From Puffinus mauretanicus (lineage: Eukaryota; Chordata; Aves; Procellariiformes; Procellariidae), in the NCBI GenBank assembly GCA_023333565.1, contig JAJKFH010004053.1, positions 434,001 to 498,000 on the forward strand: a stretch of DNA of 64,000 bases, read 5' to 3'. The translations under genes and the position numbers were made by a program. The notes beneath the pieces were generated by a model. That model had not been told where the DNA came from and did no database searches. It saw only the letters and a list, made by a program, of their open reading frames with translations. Below are positions 12,201 through 24,900 of the stretch, in pieces. Positions within the stretch are counted from its first letter, which is position 1, and every line of letters starts with the position of its first letter.

Positions 12201-14288
12201 CTCCCTTTTTGTACTTTGACTCACCAATGTGATGTTACCACCACGGTAGCACTGAATACAAATATGAACAGATTGACTAAAAATATATTTATAATATCAA
12301 ATGTAGACTTAAATAATTGTAGACGTTCTTTCTTCCATCCCTCACGTCCAATAGACCGGAGATTCTACACCCTATAAAGGTGGTATTCAGCTATGTAATC
12401 TGCCTACAGTTATTTTCTTTTTTATTTATCATTTCATATTAAAGTAATTTGTTCATAAATTTGAAGAAGAAATTTAGGCTCTTTTAGAGTTTTATTATGT
12501 TACTGCATAGATCTAATTATGCAATACCTAACTTCCTATTTACTCCAAATTAAATATACACTGCTCAACTTCAAACGGCAGGGTGATTTGGGGAAGAGAA
12601 AGAACTGCCAGCCAAAAGGAAAAAAAAAAAATCAGAAATACAGTTTGGGGCACAAACATTTATAGTTTCTTCAGAACTTATCGTCTCTTTTTTGTTAGGT
12701 CATTCAACTGTAGTCCCAGTTTTGGAAACGAGGGAATTGTTTAGCAGCAGTCTATCACCTCCATTCTCCTCTAAAACTTACATTCGGTCCTTACCCTTCG
12801 GGGTGCCCATTACGCTTACTGTTTTGGCATCTTCTTTCCAGCATCTTCTTAGTGACTCAGAGCAAATCAGCACCAGAGTACAAATTATCTCTCCATACTC
12901 CTGCACATGGCCTGCTGAGACTGGATGAAAATTTTTTGAGAGCGCTGGTGAAGGAAGAAACATCCAGATTTTGCTAGAAAGAGTTGTCTTGCCCCTTTGT
13001 TTCACTGCCCCATCACATTTCAGAGCAAAGTACTCACTGCACCTTTTCAATAAATCATAATAGCATAGCTAAGGTGGCACAGATTTACCGTCCACACAGT
13101 CACTAATGACCCTCTCCAGGAGTTCAGTCCCTTGCTCTCCATCACCCTACTGGCATAATAAGTGGAAGTTCCATGTGTAAAGCCACATCTGTGATCTCTA
13201 TATCAGGTATATAATTCAGCCTTGGGAAAACACAGGAGAGCCTCTCTTCCTTAAAGCTTTGTAGTTGATTTTTATCAGAAACATTCTTCTCGGGCTGCAT
13301 TTTACCCTGAAGAGGAGGCTTAATCAACACTTACATTCCTTCAGGTTGTTCTACAAAGGTTTGATAGATTGAGCCTTCCAATTGCTCATAGGACAAATGA
13401 ACGAAAAAATTTGTGTCCCTTATAATTGAAGTTTTTTTCTCTCAGAAAGAAATTGAAGAATGGATATCATAAAATATTGGAGGTATGGTCTCCCAGAGTC
13501 CCAAAACCTCTAGGCATATTTTACTTAACACTGGGAAAAAGCAAAGACGAACTGTTTCAGAGACCTAAAGCCTTATTTCCCACAAAATGCTACTAGCAAG
13601 TTTGATGAAGAGGAGGACATGGAGGAGGGTGATGATAATAAGGTCATGCAGTCATCTAGTTTTTCTACCATGCATCTTGATGCTTTAGATCATATCAAAG
13701 ATTTTATTCTTAACAATCACCTCACTCTGTCTGCCATGATCTAGCTATCATGGACTGTTTAGTCTTTTCTGTGTACTACAAAAAGAGATAACCACAAAAA
13801 AGGGCAGCAGATGCAAAGACATTTAAACCTTAAAAGCCCCAAAGGTAAAAGGGAACAAAGAAGATATTTAGTAGCGCAGTAGCCTTCCTAAAGTTCATTC
13901 CTTTAAGTAACACAGAAAAAATGCTGTTCCTTCAGAGGACAATAAAATTTCTTAAGAGAGCTTGAGGAGAAAAAAAAGTATTATAATACTACTGAGAAGT
14001 GCAGAGGTTGAGAAACAGGAGAATTCAACCTCTGGGAATTATAATTAATTAGCAAGAGATCTGATGGCGTTTTTAAAGCTTTTTAATGTTACCTCTAACA
14101 TCATATTTCTGAACTGCAGTGTGATGTAACTTGCACTCAGCTCACACTTTTGGGGTTTGCAACTGCATCAGCTAGATCCTTCCCTTTAAACAAACAAGCA
14201 AAATACCCTCAAAAGTGGTGTTCTGAAGAATAAGCCATGAGAATGGTCACCAGCTCTTCCCAAGCCTTTGTTTCCCAGGCCGCTAATA

Positions 14289-14338
14289 TTTCAAAGTTTT
14301 CTGAATATTTGAATATTTCAAATATTTCTGAATATTCC
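14289..14338. repeat. AT-rich imperfect palindrome built from GAATATTT units
   Basis: Several overlapping GAATATTT / AAATATTC words in both orientations lie within about 45 nt, so the strand can fold back on itself. It is probably a small local expansion with no known function. Confidence 0.6.
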
Positions 14339-15783
14339 TACAGCCTTTTTTTCAGCACAAATCCACTCTTATTTTTGTGGTAACTACCTCTGAGATGAAG
14401 TCCTGGAGACGACAAGGCTCTGGTAGTTTTAAAATTTTAGGACTTGCAGGCTCCACCCTAATCTATCCTTTGATCTGTTATTGTATCTGAGAGGTATAAA
14501 AACCCCTTATGTTCACTGGGATTTTGCATCACCTTAGCTGAAGAAAGAAGGCAGCTTTCATCCTATGGTGAACATGCCCAGGCAGAGTTGAGAAAAAAGT
14601 GTCTTTTTGTTAACAGAACTGAGAGAGCATCTGGGCAGCGGCTGTCTTTACACTCAGTGTTAAAAATACTAGGAGAATAAGGCCTCTCTGTAGAAAAAAA
14701 TAAAAAGAAAGAAAAAGAAGAAAAAAAGGTTAAAGTGAAAACTTTGAGAATAAGAAGCTATCAAAAATAGGGAGTAGAGGTTTGAGTGGAATTTCAATGG
14801 ATTTTTTTCTTCCTTACCACTGCATGCCATGTCCTTCGAGAAATGCTAATCTACGCTCCCTGGGCAGGGGAGTCAGCGCTTCCCTTTACAATGAATGCAA
14901 TAGGAATATAACCGGTCTCTAATTCCAGCTTTTAGACATTTATTGAGGGAGAAAAACAAAGAGTAAGGAAGAAGGGGGGTGGCAAATGTGCTAGGAGGCA
15001 GAGGAGAGAAATTGTGCATGTATGTGTGGGGGAGAGCAGAATCAGTTCAGAAGAAGAAAAAAGTCAGCTTTAAATCTCCTTTCTGCCTTAGCCCAGATGT
15101 CTTTGCATCATCAGATTTTGGTCCACCATCCAACACCAAGACTCATTTTCTGTTGGAACACTAATTTATAAGCCTCATTTAAGAATGAACCTCCTACAGC
15201 GGAAACTATGTAACATAGAACTGAATCAGACATTGCTTCTTCCGCAGGTAGTAGTTAGGTTCAGGAAACTGAAAGGAGATTAGGATTTGAAATCAAAAAA
15301 CCCCTGAGAAAACAGAAGAAAAAAGAGAGAGGAGGCTGACAGGGTAATTGAAAATAGGTAGCAGCATATATAAAACACCATATATTCAAAGTATCAGAAA
15401 GAACCTGCCTGAGCCATTTCTCTTTTTCTTGCTATGCTTTTGCCATTAGGAAATATTAAGGGAGAGATACATAGCAAAAAATCACTAAAATTTTATTATT
15501 GAAAAGCATCTGAATCTTATGATTGGTAAACGAGATTTTATGAAATGAATTACTGCATCACTGTTACCCTTCCTAAGAGCTGCAGAATAATCACAGTGTG
15601 CATAAACAGCCTAGCAACAACACCCATGAGAGTTACGGCTGTAAAACACTTTTACTTTGTTGCAATATATTTACATTTAAAAGATACAGTTGAATTAATG
15701 ATCATGACAAGGAACTGAGGAAAATGAGAAAGGTGACTGCTGGCTGTATTTTAGGTGCATTAATTTTTAAATAAGCCTGATAC

Positions 15784-15802
15784 AAAAAAAAAAAAAAAAA
15801 AA
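15784..15802 (+). repeat. poly(A) run, 19 nt
   Basis: Nineteen consecutive A residues. The upstream flank shows no recognisable retrocopy and no target-site duplication was seen, so a simple mononucleotide repeat is likelier than a retroposon tail. Confidence 0.9.
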
Positions 15803-18800
15803 GGTGGATTATTCTGCCTGGATAAATAAATGAAATCGTTCATCATTTTTAGTCCTTAGTTGTGAAAAAGATGACTTCATTCCAAAAAGATGAGGCTAAA
15901 ATTGGCAGACAAAAAAATTCTCTTTCAGGAGAAGCAGCCTTCTAAATTAGATTGCCCCTTTATGAGTAAGCAGAAAAGATTACTAGGAGACTAAGCAGGT
16001 CTACAGAAAAAGGCCTGGAAAAACACACCTTCACTGCAGGAAGAGTCCTAAAGACAACAGCTAATGACTTCTGCTGTTTTAAGAGAGCTTCATGTTCTGG
16101 AATTCAAGGAACTGGTTGTGGAGTCCTGGTAGATTGAAACAAATGCAAGTGAGAAAATAGCAAACCTGGTAGCAAAAGGAAAATGTGTTGCATGGATGCT
16201 TCCAAAGATTTCAGAGAAAGGAAACTATAAAATATTAGTCCTGCAACAACTACCAGCACTGGGGCTTTTGTTAATATTGGACAATGAATGGATCTGACCC
16301 TAAAACTGATTTTTAAGAACATCGGACTGAGAAAAGCATAGAAGCACCTTACTGTCTATTCCCTACCTACATGGGGGTAAAAAAAGGGATTAGACCCATG
16401 ACTTCCCAGGGTTAGCAGAAAGTTTCCTCAAGAGTCTATAACCATATGGACAAAAATTAAACCTCAGCAAATGGTGGGCTTGCTGGTAGCAACATTATAC
16501 TGGAACTCATTTGCTGAGCTACGATTTTATTTTTTAAAAAAGAAGACAAGGGGAAAAGACACAGAAAAGAAAGGCAAAACACTGGATGCTTTCCATTTCT
16601 TGAAGTTAAGATCCAAATGTAACATCTAGATGATGCTAATATTATACAAGCTTGCTGCACTGCACCAAACTCGCAGAACATACTGCACTACTTAAAACAC
16701 TGCCACACTCTCTTTACAAGCAGGCTGACATAAAAGAGCCTCCTAAGTTATTTCTAGCATTAAGCTGTTCATCAGTCACAGAAGGCATTCATTTAATCAC
16801 CTTAAAGGGTGTAATATATTGCTGTGTTATCCATTCACTGTTATGTATCCAACATTACAGTGGTATATAAAACTGAAATAAAAAATAATTGTGCTTTTCC
16901 ACTGCACAGAAGCTTCCTTTTGTGAGCAAAAAGACAGTGTTTCTTCACCTGCATCACTGACATTAGGCCCACAAGGACTTTCTATTATAAAGGATCATGC
17001 AGTTTTACAGCAAGACACAGGATCAGTTGGGCAATAAATAGGATAAATGTCACGTTACACTGCAGGAACAAAAGAAAAAAAATGTGTTGAAATATTTATA
17101 ATACATATATCAACCTTTGTACAGTTAAAACATTGAAATCTGCTTAGTTCTAGATGAAAGTGTTAGTAACAGAACTCAGGGAGAAACTTCTTCACAGGAG
17201 AAACATACAATATTTGCCTCCCCCACCAGTGTAAATTTTATCAACCATGATAATCCCAGCATCTAAATTTTCAAATCCCAATCCAGCATACTGGCAGAGG
17301 ATGTAGGACATCAAGCAGGTCTAGTCCCATGCCACATACACCCTACATTGCATCTTTGGGTTATTACAGCTTGCGTCTGCCCATTTGCCCTTATGTTTAG
17401 ATTGCACTGGCATCCTCCATAACCCTAATACGGGACATACGCAGCTCATCAGGCAGATTTTATGCATTAGCTGGCTAATTAACACCTCTAGGAAAGGCCT
17501 GGAGACTTTGGTTAGATTAACATCTACCTGTTGGGCACCAATATACATGCCTGAACATTGGCAAACTTTCCTTCAGAGTATTAAAATGTTACAGCTGTTT
17601 CTTACACAGTTTTAGCTACGTCTGCGTAGCCTTGTTTTAGGAAGGAAGAGCATCACCTGAAGGACGCAAGGCAAGCTGCACGAGCTGGTGTCAGGGCCAG
17701 AGGCCGTCTCCTGGCTCATTTTATTTTCCAGTAAAGATATAACCAAGCAATTCAACCTACAAAGAGACTGAACAGTCACTTGTTATATGCAGAGAACAGG
17801 AGAGTTTGACATGTAGACAATGTCTAAGACTCTTGCAACGGCAAGGAGCCAGTCAGCTAGAAATACCAAGATGATTTCAGCTGGTGATCTGTGGTCCATG
17901 TTGCAGAAAATGTGAAAAAATCCCCAGGGTCCTGCCTGTCAGAGGTGGGGTACCTAGCTTGTGCACCCTGAGTCTTTATAGGAACGTAACTTCTCATAAT
18001 GTTCTGCTTAGGGTAACCCTGTAAGAAGATTTTTTTCCTTCAAACAAAACCCTTCCAGTTTCCTGTTTTCCTTACTAACAACCAAGAGTCTGTCAAGAAT
18101 CACAGACACCCTCAGGGAAGGTAATGCAGACCATGGCAGATCTGCTTGAAGCAGACTACCATACATCTCCATTTTAAGATTTAAAACTGATGACAGATGC
18201 CGGACCAGATCGCTCTCCCTTAGGTGCACTGGGGCAAGTGCCAGGGTCAGACAATTCTGTGCTAGAAACTGGACGAAGAACATGACCTAATTCTAGCACG
18301 TGTACACTTCTTGTGCCAGAAGCACCTCCAGTGGTATTACTAGCTGTGTCCCATATGGCCTATTTCTGTTCTCATTTTGCTACAAAAACACTGCTCATTA
18401 CCAATACCCCACCACCAGTCCAGTGGTTTTACTCATTCTATGACTCCTACCAGACGCATCTCAGTCAGGAAATCTAAACCTCAAATAAAATGGAATAACC
18501 TGCGTAGCACTAATGAGGTTGTTGTTAGTGACTTCCCATAACTAAAGAAAATAAATGCCTTTCCTCCATTGCTGGTACACTGAATTTTTCTGCTTATAAA
18601 TCCTTGACATAGAGTGTACATGCACATTGGAAGTCTTTCACAGACTCTTCCACAGCCATGAACTTGCAGTGATAAAAGCCCTTTGAGCAGTTAGGGATCG
18701 GGAAGTATACTGAAGATCTGAACATACTGTACAACAGTGAAAAAGAACAGGGTGGATGACAAACCATAGAAAGGTAAGATATTGAACTAAGAGGGAAGGA

Positions 18801-18883
18801 AAAACAGGTGAAGAAAATGAGAACGCCATGCTGTAGTTGTACTGAGGAATCTGCAAGCCTTAAAAACTTGTCACTCACTTAGA

Positions 18884-18953
18884 AGAGAGGAGAGGAGAGG
18901 AGAGGAGAGGAGAGGAGAGGAGAGGAGAGGAGAGGAGAGGAGAGGAGAGGAGA
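18884..18953 (+). repeat. (GAGAG)n pentanucleotide satellite, about 70 nt polypurine
   Basis: About 13-14 almost perfect copies of AGAGG/GAGAG in tandem. All plus-strand bases are purines, a mirror-symmetric type of tract able to form triplex (H-DNA) structures. It is likely to be length-polymorphic. No gene is visible next to it. Confidence 0.97.
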
Positions 18954-21900
18954 AATAAGTAAAAAATATATTATGTATCTACAGGCAAGGTATTTTTATA
19001 TTAAAACCATCTGTCTTACAAAAGTTCAGGTCTCATCATTCAGTTAGATAATTATAAGCCCTTCCAAAGACCCAGTTTTAGTAGAAAATGCTAACTTGAT
19101 ATGAGTTTCTGGCCTGAAATAGATGTAGGCTTTGCTAAGGCATGACGGAGGGAAAATGGATGTGGTCAAAAATCCTTGCAGCTTCAGAGATTCCTGCTCC
19201 CTAAGGGAAGGTAGATTTGCAATTGTAAGGCTGCTCCAAGTCAGTGGGACCCCAATAACCCCAGGATCCATGATTCAGAGTGCTACGGGCAAGACAGAGT
19301 GAACAACGTCCCACAGTGCATTTGGATACTGGGGTTTATTTAACAACCAGTGAGAGAAGAGTTTTACTCTACTTGATTATGAGGTACCCACTCTTTCACT
19401 GCCCCCAGTGCTATAGTTACTAGATCTTGCCATCCCTTTCCAGCAGTGAAGCTGCTGCTGGCTCAGGACAGTCAAGCAGAAAGTCAAGTCGGTTCCTGCT
19501 ATGTCACTGCTCACCATGACCCATCTTGGTTCTTAAGGCCAAGGTCCCTGGGCGTCTCCTGGCATTGATCTCCACTCGGGTGTTTGGTGAGATCTTTGGT
19601 CTCCAGGGTCACTTCCAGGATCTTTCTTCCCACCAAGATCTTCACCTTTGTCTTTCCAGGCTCCCTTCTTTTTTCAGAGACTGTTTCTTCTTTTCAGAAA
19701 CCCTTCTTATTGACATCAGCTCTTCTTTCCAGCACCCCAAGCCCCCAGTTTTCCTGATCTAAATTGTCTATGTGCAGAAAGACAATGTGTGATCAGCCTC
19801 CTAATTGCCATTTCTGGCTCACGTCTCCCTTAATCGGAGAACTGAGGACATGACACTTTTGTTTAGTCCAGGGGTTATCAAAGTTTACAAGTAACTCATA
19901 CTGATTGCAGCTAGCAAGTGGCAGGCTTCTGCTTGAGAGTTCAGCAGTTCAGCTTGGGACACTCACCCACACACATGCACGCATCCAATTATCTGCCGCT
20001 TCATGGCATTCACAATTCAATCTATTTTTTTCACCTATGACAGTTACTCTACCTCATACCAGGCAATGTCATCTAAAAACTAGAAACACTGTATTTTGTA
20101 GCTACAATACACATCTGAGAGCATGCGAATGCCAGTTCCTGCTCCAAAGACTCATCTCAATAATATTAGACAAACGTTTCTCAGCTGAGTCAGGGACCAC
20201 AGTAGTTCCTTCTCATATGGTAGTGAGTTTGCTTTACATGGAGATATGAAGTGAGAAAGCAGAGAAGCTTCCTTCCTCCTTACTCAGCCATGCCTACCAA
20301 GTGGTACTGGGCACTTTCCTGGGAGGTGGAAGATTTGGCTCATTAGGAACCAACATTTGCCACTTGCTGCCTAAGCACTTCACCTGGTGAGCCTTACTGC
20401 AAAGTGTTCTCCTCCTATCTCCTACACCCTCCCACTCCCACCAGCTGCCTTTTTCTTCCTGGACCGCTTGGCATGGTCCCTAACCTTCCCCACACACTCT
20501 CATGTTGTCTGTCCTATACCAGATTGCTTCGGTTTCCTCTTCCCCGTGACCAGTTTCAGACTGTAAGCTAGTACTATGAGCAGAGCTTGGCAACTTGGGC
20601 TCATTTTTTGCACAATGCTACCCTCCCCATATCTAATTCTAGTACTCTTCAACCATCAAGTTTGGGGCTTTGGCCCCAGAGGCATCAAGAAATCATTTTT
20701 TGTCTCAGGCTTCTCCAGCTCTGTTTTGAACAGCAGCAGCAGGCATGAACGCGTTGTGCTCAGTGCGTTCAGTCTATGCCAGCAGTGCTCCAGAGGGTTA
20801 AGGAGAGGAAGCTCGTCTTTGGATCCAAATGGGGCTTAAGTGCAAGCTATTCGACCAGATCAAGAATGAAAGAGCTTGTGTATTCACAGAATTCAGAATC
20901 CAGGTGCCCGAGAAATTTTACAGTCAAACAGAGCAGCACTCATGCTGCTCTTCCAGGGTTAGGGAGCAGATGAACCGTGGTTTCCCCATCACGACTTTGT
21001 GTACTGGCTTCTGAATTCTGCCTGAGACACATTTAGATTTTGACATCCTCCTTCTGGGTCCAGCCTTTTCTGTTTCAGTCAGATTACTCAAATGTGCTTG
21101 GTACTATCATTAAAAAGTCTCAGCCACAAAGCCAATGATTGATGTGATCAAACAAGGCATCCATATGACGTGCCAGATATAATACTGTTATACACTCCTC
21201 ACTTTAACACAGATGCCAGAACAAGTCTGGCTTTCTCGTTTGCAATATCATGGAAGAGACATGCAGCAGACAGTCAGTTTACAGAGGCTAAGGCAGTAAT
21301 AGGAGGTTGCTACTATTATCATACAGTGACGCGTAGCGCAATCGGGGAAGATAAAAGGAGTATTCAAGATTCAAAAGGATCATGAAAGAAAGGGTTTTCT
21401 GTTTGGAAATAAAGGCTAAAAAGAAATTCTGACAGACTCTCATATACCTTTTTCTTTTAAAAGATTCTGAAATGCTAGAATAATGTTGCAGTATCCACTG
21501 CCACCCTTCCAGGAAGCAATAGGCTCAGAAAACAATTCATGCTCAATCCTTTTCCAAAGCAAGGCGACCCTGATAGGCTACCAAGAAGCTGTCAGATCTT
21601 CTTATGGAGGCCAGTCGTTTAAACATCACCCTAATTGTAAAATGGGCAGTCAGGTCAGAGAGTGCTATCAATCTTCTCAGAGAACAATGAGCACTAATCT
21701 GGTACTTACACTTGATTCTGCAGCTCGAAGTCTGCCCAAATGTGTCCTGCCTCAAAATGCTCTGTCAAGGAGTCAAAAAATACACCAGACTATTTTTGAA
21801 TGCGAACTGGCATCATGAAATGTTCCATCAAGGTTAATGACATAATCTTCTAAGGTGCAAAGGCAAATCAAACACAAGAGTTAAATTTCCCTTTACCTTC

Positions 21901-24900
21901 AGAATTTTTGTCGCTTGAAATGACAGAGAGCAACACAGCCCCCAGATTCCACTATAATCATCCATTTTGAGTTAGATATGTAAAGGAATAAAAAACAATG
22001 CCGCACATATATTACAAAGCCTCAGTGCATACCTTCTATACATAGTTCAGACTCCAGTGCTGCTTTATCACAAATGCTTAAGACATCACATTATTTTGGA
22101 CTAAAATATCAATGTCTTGGGAGTGCAGCAGAAATAATAAGCTTGTTACAACACTGAAATTTTGCATCTGTTGTTTATATTTTAAAGCAAAGGGAGGAAA
22201 TCAGAAATATCTAAGTCAAAGTTTTTTTAAATGGCAAATTGCCCTAAATATGAATCGGAAAATGCAATGCATTTAGTTATTATTACCGTCTCTACCCATA
22301 TATATAGTCATATTCTTTTTATAGCTTTTTGGTATCACAGCCTCCATCTTCCACCTCAGCAAATTCTGTTCAAAGGAGGTATGGGGTGATAATCATGGTT
22401 TTATGGCTTTTGAACTCCCTAAAGCAGGGAGTTTATAGAGGAGATGTAAAAGGATGGAGAGGAGGAAAGGGAAGAAAATGAATTTTAAAAAATCTCAGTA
22501 GTGTTGTAGTCCCATCATCTTGTCTTCTTTCACATATATGTTGAAGTTCTCATTTCTTCTGAAGAGACTTCCCTGAGAATAGCATGAAAATTCCCACACA
22601 GGAGACACAGGGATTGCTGAGCCTGAATAGAGAGATCTGCATGTTCGCATTACAGTTAATGAGAACCAACTGCACAAATTGTGATAATTCAGTCAGCCAA
22701 TAATGGCTGTTATCAGGGAGAGTTTAAGTATTTGTATACTGCACTTTCCTTGGACAAATCTGTATGACGCAGGGCAGAAGCATAGCTGAATGCACTGGTT
22801 TGCTCAGGTCCTGATAACGCTAAAGTACAGTAACAAGATTGTAGTTGGTAATAAGGTTGTAGCTGTGTAGCTTACAGTGAAATCTGTGCTTCTGCACCCC
22901 CTTGTCAGATGTTGGTGAATGCTAGTTTGGGGATATCTGCACCCGCTCTGATCACATCTTCCATCTGTAACAACAAACCAAAGCTGGATGCATGTTATGA
23001 AAAGCAAGCAGGTAGCAGGAATCCAGTCTCTCCAACTTGCATATATGTTTTAAAGCACTGCTTAAGCATCACAACTGAAGTACCAAAGTTGCTGATATGA
23101 TCAATGGAGTAGGTGCCTTTAAAAGTCCCTGACAGAGGCCAGGTTTGGTCCCTTGTTACTTAAGCAAATTGAATACCTTAGTCTGACCAACTATTGCCTT
23201 TTTAACATGCATTTGTAAAAGTTGTTTGGCAAATAATTAAAATATGATGCAAATATAAGTTGAAATCAAGGTATTTTTATTAACAGCACATAGGGACAAA
23301 GTTTCAATCTCCTTCCATGTTATTTGTGATTGATTCAACAACCTCCATAACATCAGCATCCTGCGATCCTGAATCAGATACTCAAAGTCAGAATGCAAGG
23401 GTTACATCATGAGCAAAAATGTTTATTGCTGTACGCTGATAATTGTATAGCATTCCTGAACTCTCTGTGGCTCTTTTTCAGCAGACTATAAAACAATTTG
23501 TAAGAAAAAAAAGTTAAAATTATGTTTATAGCATCTATAGCAAAGACAAGAGGCAGCCTGTAGCAGGAAAAGTGCATTTATAACTTCTTTCATATTTCTC
23601 AGTATTTCTTTTTTTTTTTCTCCCTACTTTTCTTTGAGGGCAAACAGTGGAATAATTAACATATTGTCTAAATTAACTTGGTTTTGCTAGTTTATATTTT
23701 TATCTTCATACAAGAATCTATACTCTCATGTTCTCTAAAAAGAGCACATTTACAGAAAACTGCAGCTCCAAATAACTAATGTTTTAGCATAAAATTATGA
23801 GACACCATTGACAGTACATTCAGATTTTAATTGCCTCTGTTTATTTTTTGAGTGTGTTTGATGAAATAGTTTGCGTATTTGTGTATGTACTTGTGCAGAC
23901 ACGTGTGTAGAATGAAAGAAGTTTAAAACAAGTGATTCAGGCATCACTCCGCCATTGTACCTAGCACTGGATTTTGCCTCAGTACAGTTAACTATAATCT
24001 GCTGTTGTTTCGGCTTCAGCAACACATCTTCTGGTGTTGGCAAGAAAAGATGTTATTTGAATTAGTGGGATTGATTTAAATTGGAAGCAAAGACAATCCT
24101 ACCAAAGCACATAGTCGCTTTGCCTGTCCATCCCAAGGGTTACTCTGGTGCAGGCAACCTGAGGGCTCAGATGATTGGCAAACAAAAATCCAACAAAGGG
24201 AAGAGCTAAAATTCATGATTACTTACAGCTGAAAAAAGGTTGCTGAAAGCAAAGGGCAATACTTTCAGTGACAGCCTAGGTAATTTTGGAGCCTACATCT
24301 CATCCTCATACAGCATTTAAGGAGACAGGGCCAGACTGCTACATGCAAAGGTGCCTGAGGCAGCAGGGAGCCTCCGTATGAATTTCAGCTGTACCCAGGG
24401 ACTGAAATCCCATTAATTTCAGCTAGTTCAGACCTGTCATTGGACTGGTCATCGTCCCCAGTAACCAGCTGCTGCACAATGGCTGAACCCCAGGAAATTC
24501 CCAGCTCTGCTGTATGGTAAAACCATTTTACTAGATTTTTTTATACTGTTGTAAATTCCACAGTCGCTCTCTTTCTATTACTGCCTGAATCCCTATGCTG
24601 ATAATTTATTAGGTTTCTCTGTTTGAAAAACTGCAGGTGGTAATAGAGTCTGCAGAAATTTAAGACACATTCACAGTTTGATGTGGCGGAGTTCATAAAA
24701 TATAATTACCGTGTGGCCATATGAACACTGTATTATGAAGGTGTGGTTCCTAGTCTAATTTTATGAACTCCCTGTGTAATCTTTGTTAAATGACAGCTTA
24801 TATTTTAATGATGAGAATAGCCTGACATATCCATTATTATTTTTACTTCCATTTCCATATGAAATCTTAAAGCACTGGTGGCATCACTAGCTAATGGAGA

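Larger units (their letters stand above)
7239..18883. other. non-coding stretch, no gene seen
   Basis: AT-rich DNA (often visibly above 60% A+T) with many homeodomain-like TAATTA cores, a poly(C) run, one MIR-like fragment, a poly(A) run and an AT palindrome, listed separately. Exon-like segments at 9987-10001 and 10717-10913 are discussed as findings. An open frame with an acidic stretch ends at the TAG at 13742-13744, but its ATG-initiated part is only 41 codons and it matches nothing I know. Confidence 0.55.

Noticed and set aside
13528..13744. Open frame with an acidic DEEEDMEEGDD stretch, first thought to be a processed pseudogene
   Set aside because: The acidic run is a translated purine-rich patch, the ATG part is only 41 codons, and I recognise no family. 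Expected by chance in AT-rich DNA.
24395..24440. Possible ancient amniote repeat (ACTGAAATCCCATTAATTTCA)
   Set aside because: Only about 20 nt resemble a remembered repeat; too short to support.
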